Source: RGIG3528 sp045616485 (GTDB taxonomy: Bacteria; Bacillota; Clostridia; Lachnospirales; Lachnospiraceae). Taken from it: a stretch of 64,000 bases of DNA. A model generated the notes under the pieces. The model was given only the letters and a program-made list of their open reading frames with translations, did not search any database and was not told the DNA's origin. The first letter of the stretch is position 1; every line of letters starts with the position of its first letter. The translations under genes and the position numbers were made by a program. This document shows, piece by piece, positions 56,887 to 64,000 of the stretch. The stretch spans positions 12,414 through 76,413 of the forward strand of contig JAZLGU010000085.1 in NCBI GenBank assembly GCA_045616485.1, read 5' to 3'.

Positions 56887-57651
56887 ATGAAAAAAGATGC
56901 TGGATTTGTAAATATGATAATAGCTTTTTCGATATTGGCAATAAGCTTTATTACTTTTGCAGTATTGCTTATTAATTATGAGGTGGATAAGCCTTATCTG
57001 CCTACGCCTACTCCGATAGTTACACCTACTACAACTCCTACCAATACGCCTATGCCGACACCTACACCGGGCTACACTAAATCCCAGTGGAATAAGCTTT
57101 TTGTGTTGGACAATCCATCATATACGCTCACTGAGACTATTACAGACAACAATGGTAAATCTTTGACAGACATTTACAAAATAGCAGATGGATCAGTGTA
57201 CGTTTTTGATCAGACTAGCGAAAAAGCTGCCAAGGAGACATGGAGCCTCTTGATGGAGGAGCAGTGTATGACTGTCACAGGTACGCTTGCGCTGAATAGT
57301 GATGGTGTCTTTGAAGTTAATAAAAATGGATATAAGGCTACTAAAACTGATAAGGAAAAGATAGCGGCTCAAAATAATGACATTATCAAAAAGCCCAAGG
57401 AAATGATAGATCGTTTCAGAGATGAAATTAGTTATAAGGATTATGAATGCGTAGAGGTGTTTAAGCTTTATAAAACAAAGGAAGACGGTATTTACAAGGT
57501 TACTATCACTATAGATGACAATAAGCTTAAATCCATGGAAATTGAATATGCAGATGTCACAGATCCGGATAAGCCGAAAACGATTCGGTATTTGATTGAA
57601 ATAAACAATGTTACCGGCGCTGACATAATAGAAAGTAATCCGAAGAAATAA
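56887..57651 (+). CDS. Membrane-anchored surface protein with TPT linker
   Basis: A 254-residue protein with one N-terminal membrane segment (about 9-30), a Thr/Pro linker (TPTPIVTPTTTPTNTPMPTP) and an extracellular domain of about 190 residues. The domain pattern (SYTLTETITDNNGKSLTDIY, then MEIEYADVTDPDKPKTIRY) is like DUF-type lipoprotein domains of the LppX or 'outer layer' kind, but no firm match is claimed. No lipobox Cys, so it stays anchored by the helix. A GGGGAT site precedes the start. It shares the TPT linker style with the lipoprotein at 35,571, which also lies beside a 192-bp element. Confidence 0.7.
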   Translation: MKKDAGFVNMIIAFSILAISFITFAVLLINYEVDKPYLPTPTPIVTPTTTPTNTPMPTPTPGYTKSQWNKLFVLDNPSYTLTETITDNNGKSLTDIYKIADGSVYVFDQTSEKAAKETWSLLMEEQCMTVTGTLALNSDGVFEVNKNGYKATKTDKEKIAAQNNDIIKKPKEMIDRFRDEISYKDYECVEVFKLYKTKEDGIYKVTITIDDNKLKSMEIEYADVTDPDKPKTIRYLIEINNVTGADIIESNPKK

Positions 57652-57679
57652 AAAAGTTTATAGAAATTTAAAAAAGCCC

Positions 57680-57708
57680 TTGACATTTGGCTTGGCTGGT
57701 GGTAAGAT
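57680..57708 (+). promoter_or_regulatory. tRNA-Gly promoter (second copy)
   Basis: TTGACA (57,680-57,685), 17 bases, TAAGAT (57,703-57,708), nearly identical to the promoter of the first tRNA-Gly. Here about 65 extra bases, containing ATCAACGAC/GTCGTTGAT, separate it from the tRNA. Confidence 0.75.
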
Positions 57709-57798
57709 AACGCTCGTGTTCGAGAGAACAATTTGTGCGAGCAATATCAACGACAGAGTCGTTGATGACAGCTAAGCATGTTGTTCGCAGAACAATAT

Positions 57799-57871
57799 GC
57801 GCGAGTGGCTCAGTTGGTGGAGCGCGACCTTGCCAAGGTCGAGGCCGCGGGTTCGAGTCCCGTCTCGCGCT
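57799..57871 (+). tRNA. tRNA-Gly (GCC), second copy
   Basis: Base-for-base identical to 52,862-52,934: acceptor GCGCGAG/CTCGCGC, anticodon GCC in CCTTGCCAAGG, T arm GGTTCGAGTCC, no encoded CCA. The preceding bases GAACAATAT are also shared. Two copies of this tRNA within 5 kb, each with its own promoter, point to a segmental duplication. Confidence 0.96.
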
Positions 57872-57882
57872 TTTTTCATACC

Positions 57883-57915
57883 AAAAAATGGCTGCATTTG
57901 ATGCAGCCATTTTTT
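57883..57915 (+). terminator. Terminator of the second tRNA-Gly
   Basis: AAAAAATGGCTGCA pairs with TGCAGCCATTTTTT around TTTGA. Because of the A and T runs it could work in both directions. Confidence 0.88.
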
Positions 57916-57931
57916 GTTGAAAAAAGTGTGA

Positions 57932-58027
57932 GACGGGACATACCCGGGTAGAAAACTCTGCGAGTTTTCTACCCTCACACGCCATATGGCGTGTGACATG
58001 CCTCAAACGGTTCGAGGTCTCAGCGAC
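57932..58027. repeat. Palindromic modules downstream of the second tRNA-Gly
   Basis: The 67-base module at 57,932-57,998 repeats 53,117-53,183 with few changes, keeping the TAGAAAACTC/GAGTTTTCTA hairpin and the CGCCATATGGCG palindrome. TGCCTCAAACGGTTCGAGGTC follows at once, whereas near the first tRNA that segment lies on the other side of the module, so modules have been shuffled. Confidence 0.75.
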
Positions 58028-58177
58028 TTCGTCGCTACGTGCATAAACGGGGGATACGATGGCAGTATCTTTAAGAAAAATTTAATGGGGGCATAACTGC
58101 TTATTAAGGACTATGGTATAAAATAAACATCATAGGTATATGAACGTGAGTTGATATGATTCTAATAAGGAGGCAAT

Positions 58178-58816
58178 ATGCATAAGTTGAATTCAGATAA
58201 CTGGGAAAACACAATTGAAAAGATCAGAAAGTGTCATCTTTCGCTGCTGGAGGTTAATAAGTTTGAGATAGCTGACTGGGAAAATGCTTTCCTGCAGTTG
58301 GTGGCTTGCATACGTGACGAGAGAAAGACAAATCCGATATTTGCAACAGAACTTTCATTTCTCACTGAAGATACAGGCTGCGAATATGATTTTAAGGGTA
58401 TTTTGGAAGAATATTTTGATGAACTGGAAAAGGCCGGCGACTATGAAAAGGTGTTAAAATCCTGCAATGATATAATCGACCTTTTTGTATGGAAAAAAGA
58501 TTCTGTCTCAGAATACTTGTATAGAAAAGGTAACGCACTTCAGCAGCTGAAGCGTTTTGATGAAGCTGAAGCATTTGGCAAAAAGTGGCTGGCAGACTAT
58601 CCAAAGGACTTATATGCTGCTGCATCAAATGCTTTCCTGTTACTGGCCATGGGGAAAAAGGATGAGGCGGAAGAACTGACAAAAAAGTATCTGTCCCCTG
58701 ACCTGGTATGCGAAAGCGCCGAAGATACTATCTATATGGCTGCTTTCAGGTTGTATGAAATCACCAATAATCCTTATGCAAAAGAGCGTGTAGCAAAGAA
58801 ATTAGCTGAGTTATAG
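58178..58816 (+). CDS. TPR-like helical-repeat protein
   Basis: A 212-residue soluble protein, predicted all-helical. EYLYRKGNALQQLKRFDEAE and AASNAFLLLAMGKKDEAEEL look like tetratricopeptide repeats at about 110-170. It probably binds another protein. AAGGAGGCAAT gives a strong ribosome site, and TATAAA near 58,119 is a likely -10 box. No partner is evident. A repeat remnant follows. Confidence 0.7.
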   Translation: MHKLNSDNWENTIEKIRKCHLSLLEVNKFEIADWENAFLQLVACIRDERKTNPIFATELSFLTEDTGCEYDFKGILEEYFDELEKAGDYEKVLKSCNDIIDLFVWKKDSVSEYLYRKGNALQQLKRFDEAEAFGKKWLADYPKDLYAAASNAFLLLAMGKKDEAEELTKKYLSPDLVCESAEDTIYMAAFRLYEITNNPYAKERVAKKLAEL

Positions 58817-58828
58817 AAGCCTGGAAGC

Positions 58829-58988
58829 CAAAGTGTCAACAGGGACGGCCCAATTGACAACTTTTATTTCCCTGCTATAGTAAAAAGTTTTCTCTTAGTG
58901 GATACTTAGTACCATAGCAGGTATTTTTATGGCAAGAATAGCAAGAAGAAATCACGAGTATCGGCTGGCGGATAATCATGGACATTGA
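58829..58988 (+). pseudogene. Divergent repeat, promoter and 19-codon gene remnant
   Basis: GTGTCAACAGGGACGGCCC and TTGACAACTTTT form a diverged copy of the dispersed repeat. TTGACA (58,854) and TATAGT (58,876), 16 bases apart, make a promoter. From ATG 58,929 the frame reads MARIARRNHEYRLADNHGH and stops. Repeat plus a short basic start peptide recalls the remains of a REP-associated transposase gene, but 19 codons cannot prove it. Confidence 0.3.
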
Positions 58989-58999
58989 CAGTTTTGCCC

Positions 59000-59028
59000 T
59001 TGCATAGATAAATGAACATCGCTATAAT
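59000..59028 (+). promoter_or_regulatory. Sigma-A promoter of the RHS-type gene
   Basis: TTGCAT (59,000-59,005), a 17-base spacer and a perfect TATAAT (59,023-59,028), 77 bases before the start codon. Confidence 0.7.
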
Positions 59029-59105
59029 TAGTCTTACGTTAATAGGAGAAGCCTGTGCGAGAGGGGCTGGCTTATAAACGAAAAAATTCATATTGGGGGT
59101 ACAAA

Positions 59106-62100
59106 ATGAGGGGTTTTAAGAGGACGGTTGCCAAGATAGGCAACTGTAATTTTGCGTCACAGAAAAAATTGAAATGTAACACAAAAATCGCAGGGAAAAT
59201 TTTAAGCTTCCTGCTTGTAGCGACTTTATTGCTAAATATCATTCCACCGGAGATAGTGGCTTATGGAGATAATAGCGGAAGCTCCATCAGACCCGGCAGC
59301 AATTCTTTTGAGGATGCCATTATCCGGGATGATGGATTTACAGAGAAAATAACATCAAAAACAGCACAGATTGTTTCTGAGATAACTGAAAGCAGAACCG
59401 CATATTCAAAAGAATACCTGCTTACCAACGGCCTGCATATGGCTGTTTCTTATCCGGAACAGATTCATTTTTATAAAGACGGTTTATGGCAGGAAATAGA
59501 CAATACTCTTAAAAGCGTGGGAAATCTGGTGACCGGTACATATGAAAACGTAAACGGAAGCTGGAAGGTAAGCCTGCCACGTATGCTTGGCCGTGACAAT
59601 CAGGTGTCCATCACCAAGGACGGTTACACACTGAGCTTCAGACCTGACGATGCAGGTGCTCTTTCAGTGTTGGGTGACACATATGACGAGGTGTTCCGAA
59701 TACACGACGTAGTGACGGACACGAGAGAAGTTCTGATTCAAGGCGTATTACATAAAGCAAAATCTGTCTTTGGAGAGATAACAAAGACTGCTACGGGATT
59801 GAATTCCTATAGTGCAACGGATAGGCCTTCTCCGGAAAAAGTACTGGATAAGCTGAACTCTGAACTTATATACAAAAATGTGTTCGACAGTACAGACATT
59901 TCCTATAACGTAAATTACCAGGGTGTAAAGGAATCCATAATAATTAACGAGTACAAGCCTGATATCACCGGTTACAGATATACAATAAACGCAGACGGAC
60001 TCAGTCCTAAATGTAATGAGGATGGCAGCATAGAGTTTTATGCAGACGATACGAAGGAATTGATTTTCTTTCTCCCGGCTCCGTTTATGAAGGATGCAGC
60101 CGGTGAACGTAATGATGATGTCCCTGTGAGGCTTGTAGATGAAGAAGGTACATATACTCTTATCTATACCGTGCCCGGTGAGTGGATGGCGGAGCCTACA
60201 AGAGCGTATCCTGTGATTTTGGATCCTGTGGTAGTGGCTACCTTTACACAATCCAACGTCAGAGACCAGTTCGTATCTGAGAAAACAGTTCCTAACTATA
60301 ATGCCGGAACAATGCATGTGGGCTATGAAACCGGCTATGGCATAACGCGCTCATTTATCGAATACAGAGAACTTCCTGTGCTTAGTTCAGCAGATGTGAT
60401 AGTAGATGCTGAGTTATCACTAAGGCGCCACGGCGGAACAGACGGTAATACCATAGTGGAAGCCCATAAGGTGACGGGGACATGGGACTCCTCCACAATC
60501 ACCTGGGCAAACAGACCTAAATATGAGGATGTCGTAGAGGATGTAGTAGTTGTAGGCGGAAACGGCAGATACAGCTGGTACATTCCGGAAGTGGTAAGAT
60601 ACTGGTATACATCACAGAACACCGGTGTGATGCTGAAAGCACCTGACTCAGTAGAAAACGCAGGGGTGGTTAACTGGAAGAAATTCTATACTATCGACTA
60701 TGACGTAACGGATTCCTCTACATGGCCTACACTCAAGATAACCTTCCGTAATACTAACGGTCTGGAATCCTACTATGACTATACCGCGACAGAAGCGGGA
60801 AGAGCAGGTACAGGCTTTGTAAATAACTACTCAGGCAACCTGACCTGGACACGTACAGATATGGGCTTTCACGGCAACCGTATGCCTGTTGAGATTAGCC
60901 ATATCTATAATGCAAATGATGCAGATAAAAATAACTATGGCCTGGGATACGGCTGGCAGACTAACTATAATCAGACTGTATCGAAGTATGTATATAACGG
61001 AACTACTTACTATCTCTGGAAAGATAGTGACGGTACAAATCACTACTTTGTAAAGAATGGCACAGTCTATACAGATGAGGATGGCCTTGAGCTGACGCTT
61101 GCTCTGACAACCGATCCCAGCGGTTACAGTATAACTGATAAGGTAGGTAATAAAAGCCAGTTCGATTCGGCCGGACGACTTATAACAATCACAAATAATC
61201 AGGCTACGAAAAGCAGTATTGCAATAAGTTATGACGGTAGCAGTAAACGAATTAAGACAATTACGGATGGTGCGGGACGTACGTATACATTTAACTATTC
61301 AAGCGGATTGCTGACAAAAATCAGTTTTACCTGTACAGGCACGCCTGAACTCGCATATGTGAAATTTGATTACAGTAGTTCTAGGCTTACAAGTATTACT
61401 GACAATGATGGTAAGTCTGTAAGCTATGGTTATACCGGAAATTATCTTAAAGAAGCAAAGGATTTAAATGGCGATAGTGTTCAGTACACCTATTCGGCAG
61501 GTAGTAGTGCAGGAGCTCCAAGACAAATCACCGGTATAAGTGTAGTAAATGGAAGCACAGGAGCCGGTAGGTTTTCTTTTGCATATGGTCACAATCAGAC
61601 TACTATCACCGACCACAATGGCAATAATGTTACAAAGCAGTTTAATACCGCAGGAAATCTGGTGGCGGAAAAAGACAGTGAAGGACACGGCAGGTATTAT
61701 GTTTACACGGAAGCTGCCACCGGCACTACCGGAAGCACAAAAAAAGCCAATCAGCTTACATTAAGCTCAAAGCTTCAGAATACTGTTGTAAACCTTTTAA
61801 ATAATCAGAGCTTTGAAAGCTCGTCTTTATGGACAAAAAATAACAGCAGTATTACTGTTCAGCAAAGCAGCAGCTATAAACTGGAAGGCACAAGGTCTAT
61901 GCTTCTGATAGCAAATGCCACCGGTTCGAATTACGGAGTATACAGTTCAAATATTACAGTACCAGCGGGTGAAACCATCACGTTCTCGGCACATATATAC
62001 AAGTATTCTGCGAATGCAACTGTAGCAATAGGTAATACCGCTGGATCGATTTTGGCAGAGGGTGAGCAGATTTCTGCTGTAAATAACTGGAGTTATAATC

Positions 62101-64000
62101 AGGTAAGCTACACAAATAACAGCAGTACCAGCATAACAGTGCGATGCTATATTTTGGTGAAAAATAATGGCAATGTATATGTGGACTGTGTCCAGGCGGA
62201 AATACAGCCTACAGCCAGCAGATATAACCTTATAACTAATGGGGACTTCTCATATAATGACGAAAGCTGGGAGTACAGTACAGGTACTACCAGAACAACG
62301 GCAGATACACGCGGAACGCAGCAGCTTAATACCAGCGTTGCCAAGATAATCGGAAATCCGGAAAAGACAGGAAGAGTAAAACAGACTGTGATTTTAAGTG
62401 GAAAGGCCGGAGATTCATTTGTGCTTTCGGGCTGGGCAAAAGGCTATGCCACATCACTTGTAGACAGAAATGATGGCAGGCACAGGGGCTTTTCGTTAAA
62501 GTGTATCTTCAAAAACGGAAGTACTGTCACGGATGTATATGAATTTGATTTCAATACAGCAGTAAATGAGTGGCAGTATCTTTCGGGGGCAATGGTAACA
62601 AAGAGTGCGTTTACATCTGCTGAAGTGGAACTGTGCTATGATTACGGTTCAAATGTTGTATATTTCGACGGAATTCAGCTCTTCCGTGAGCAGTTTGGTG
62701 AAAGTTTCACATACGATGCCAATGGCAATGTAACAAGTGTCACAGACCTTCAGAAACAGGTTACCTCATACGAGTATAGTAATAATGACCTTACAAAAGT
62801 TATTCAGAATAATAAGGCGTTGCTGACCTATACATATGACAGTTACCATAATGTAAAAACCGCAAAAACAGCTACAGGGATTACATACGAATTTACTTAC
62901 GATGCGTACGGCAACAATACATCGGTATCAGTTGCTGGCGGAGGCAACAAAATTACATCCAGGGCAGTATATACTGCAGATGGAAATCAACTGGATTATA
63001 CGGAAGACTCACTGGGGAATAGAACTTATTATAGTTATAATTCAAATACGGGAATTCTGGACTGGGTAAAATATCCTGAAGATACAAATGACAACAAAAC
63101 CAGCTATAGTTATGATAAGATGTATCGTCTGGCACACACTGAAGCAGTTATAAGCAACAGCGTAAAATTATCAGCCAATTATAGCTATACCAATGACCTG
63201 TTAACAGCAATAACAACACCTAATGAGAAATATAACTTTACCTATGGACCCTTTGGCGAATCAAAGAACGTTAGTGTAGGCAGTAGAAATCTGGCAAGCT
63301 ATACATATACAAATGATCAGAACAGATATCTTGACAAACTGACCTATGGAAATAATGACTACATAAAATATGACTATGACAGTCAGGGAAGAGTTACAAA
63401 AGAAAGCTTTGAAGATGATACCTATGTAACATACGATTACGATAATAACGGCGCATTAGCCACGGTTTATGACTCGAAGACAGGCATTAAGACTACCTAC
63501 TATTATGATCTTACAGACCGTATGATGAAGTGCGTGGAGAAGGCCTCTGGATTTTCTCATAGCATAGGCTACACATACGATAACCTTAATAATCTGAAAT
63601 CCCTTGTTGAGACTATCAACGGTACAGCCCATACCACAAGCTTTAGCTTTGATGCAGATAATCGTGTGACAGCCGTAAGTAATGGTAGCACAAGTAAAAA
63701 ATATGAATTCGATACCTATGGCAGAGTAGAAAAAGAAATAGTAAATCATGGTAGTAAAGAGGTACTAAGGCATTACCTGGGATATAAGGCAGGAAGCTCG
63801 GGAACCAGTGTACAGCTGTCGTCATTACAGACTGTAGCAATCGGCTATGGAGTGACCAGAAATTACGCATATGATAAGAATGGAAATATCAAGTCTGTAG
63901 GAATTGCCGGGAAGAATACCACATACGAATATGATAAAGCCAATCAGCTTCTTAGGGAAAATAACCAGGAAGCGGGTAAGACCTGGGTGTGGACCTATGA
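59106..64000 (+). CDS. Giant DNRLRE / YD-repeat (RHS-type) surface protein, partial at 3' end
   Basis: An uninterrupted frame of at least 1,631 codons running off the window. ATG 59,106 follows GGGGGT. A long, basic N-terminal signal (about 1-60, hydrophobic core ILSFLLVATLLLNII) suggests export. Residues about 375-550 are a DNRLRE domain (QSNVRDQFVSEKTVPNYNAG, then SFIEYRELPVLSSADV). From about 570 RHS/YD repeats begin (TRTDMGFHGNRMPVEISHIY, GLGYGWQTNYNQTVSKYVYN). Two carbohydrate-binding-like modules lie at about 895-1,195 (LLNNQSFESSSLW, LITNGDFSYNDESWEY). YD repeats then continue to the edge (YTYDSYHNVKTA, FTYDAYGNNTSV). Such proteins end in a variable toxin domain, which lies beyond the window. 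Confidence 0.88.
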   Translation, partial: MRGFKRTVAKIGNCNFASQKKLKCNTKIAGKILSFLLVATLLLNIIPPEIVAYGDNSGSSIRPGSNSFEDAIIRDDGFTEKITSKTAQIVSEITESRTAYSKEYLLTNGLHMAVSYPEQIHFYKDGLWQEIDNTLKSVGNLVTGTYENVNGSWKVSLPRMLGRDNQVSITKDGYTLSFRPDDAGALSVLGDTYDEVFRIHDVVTDTREVLIQGVLHKAKSVFGEITKTATGLNSYSATDRPSPEKVLDKLNSELIYKNVFDSTDISYNVNYQGVKESIIINEYKPDITGYRYTINADGLSPKCNEDGSIEFYADDTKELIFFLPAPFMKDAAGERNDDVPVRLVDEEGTYTLIYTVPGEWMAEPTRAYPVILDPVVVATFTQSNVRDQFVSEKTVPNYNAGTMHVGYETGYGITRSFIEYRELPVLSSADVIVDAELSLRRHGGTDGNTIVEAHKVTGTWDSSTITWANRPKYEDVVEDVVVVGGNGRYSWYIPEVVRYWYTSQNTGVMLKAPDSVENAGVVNWKKFYTIDYDVTDSSTWPTLKITFRNTNGLESYYDYTATEAGRAGTGFVNNYSGNLTWTRTDMGFHGNRMPVEISHIYNANDADKNNYGLGYGWQTNYNQTVSKYVYNGTTYYLWKDSDGTNHYFVKNGTVYTDEDGLELTLALTTDPSGYSITDKVGNKSQFDSAGRLITITNNQATKSSIAISYDGSSKRIKTITDGAGRTYTFNYSSGLLTKISFTCTGTPELAYVKFDYSSSRLTSITDNDGKSVSYGYTGNYLKEAKDLNGDSVQYTYSAGSSAGAPRQITGISVVNGSTGAGRFSFAYGHNQTTITDHNGNNVTKQFNTAGNLVAEKDSEGHGRYYVYTEAATGTTGSTKKANQLTLSSKLQNTVVNLLNNQSFESSSLWTKNNSSITVQQSSSYKLEGTRSMLLIANATGSNYGVYSSNITVPAGETITFSAHIYKYSANATVAIGNTAGSILAEGEQISAVNNWSYNQVSYTNNSSTSITVRCYILVKNNGNVYVDCVQAEIQPTASRYNLITNGDFSYNDESWEYSTGTTRTTADTRGTQQLNTSVAKIIGNPEKTGRVKQTVILSGKAGDSFVLSGWAKGYATSLVDRNDGRHRGFSLKCIFKNGSTVTDVYEFDFNTAVNEWQYLSGAMVTKSAFTSAEVELCYDYGSNVVYFDGIQLFREQFGESFTYDANGNVTSVTDLQKQVTSYEYSNNDLTKVIQNNKALLTYTYDSYHNVKTAKTATGITYEFTYDAYGNNTSVSVAGGGNKITSRAVYTADGNQLDYTEDSLGNRTYYSYNSNTGILDWVKYPEDTNDNKTSYSYDKMYRLAHTEAVISNSVKLSANYSYTNDLLTAITTPNEKYNFTYGPFGESKNVSVGSRNLASYTYTNDQNRYLDKLTYGNNDYIKYDYDSQGRVTKESFEDDTYVTYDYDNNGALATVYDSKTGIKTTYYYDLTDRMMKCVEKASGFSHSIGYTYDNLNNLKSLVETINGTAHTTSFSFDADNRVTAVSNGSTSKKYEFDTYGRVEKEIVNHGSKEVLRHYLGYKAGSSGTSVQLSSLQTVAIGYGVTRNYAYDKNGNIKSVGIAGKNTTYEYDKANQLLRENNQEAGKTWVWTY

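Noticed and set aside
59748..60317. Minus-strand 189-codon frame, and further minus-strand frames up to 63,870
   Set aside because: All are shadows of the single continuous RHS-type frame on the plus strand, whose domains are clear.

Overview
The window looks like a chromosome segment of a motile, low-to-mid G+C anaerobic Firmicute, most likely a Lachnospiraceae relative (Butyrivibrio, Pseudobutyrivibrio or Roseburia type). The clues are Rex, EFR1-type ferredoxins, ABC-F and RepA_N proteins, sigma-D-type flagellar promoters, TPT-rich surface lipoproteins, plant-glycan enzymes and strong GGAGG ribosome sites. This placement is an inference from gene content; no rRNA is present.

Layout. 1-15,089 is mostly housekeeping: the tail of pheA, a DUF815 ATPase, a CDF metal exporter, an orphan LytS-type kinase, a CNNM/CBS protein, an ABC-F ATPase, glyA, udk, an MgtC-like protein and a 1,249-residue solute-binding/GGDEF/EAL protein. 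15,232-19,357 holds an EFR1 ferredoxin and then a cluster of unrecognised small proteins. Two near-consensus flagellar sigma promoters serve this cluster. The first leader folds into hairpins that present GGA in their loops, the hallmark of CsrA control. 19,386-27,743 is accessory: an HTH/HipA-like kinase pair, orphan genes, and a small integrative element (RepA_N initiator, DnaC-like loader, excisionase, tyrosine integrase) sitting in the 5' end of pyrE and bounded by a 115-bp duplication. Beside it lies a relic of an earlier related element that has lost its integrase.

27,712-41,370 carries pyrE, a heparinase II/III-like protein, an esterase, an arylsulfotransferase-like protein, topB, a beta-helix acyltransferase-like protein, a TPT-repeat lipoprotein, a conserved unknown, rex and nnr. 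41,796-45,699 is an AT-rich cassette (secreted protein, membrane-anchored protein, ABC exporter fusion). 45,845-52,112 has alr, a second CNNM/CBS protein, a MerR regulator with a textbook MerR operator in front of a sugar symporter gene, and a GH5 glycosidase whose 3' end has been overwritten by a repeat. 52,113-59,105 mixes two identical tRNA-Gly(GCC) genes, an IS200-type transposase with broken neighbours, an epimerase, a GGDEF protein with a ribbon-helix-helix-like tail and another TPT surface protein. The window ends inside a giant DNRLRE/YD-repeat (RHS-type) surface protein.

Repeats are the most striking feature. A family built on GTCAnnGGGACGTTTCT occurs as perfect hairpins (one of 33 bp), tandem pairs and two large composite foldback elements. 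Copies form intergenic hairpins, supply stop codons, truncate a glycosidase and sit in frame inside the heparinase gene. A separate 192-bp inverted-repeat-ended element occurs twice in opposite orientation with its hairpins preserved.
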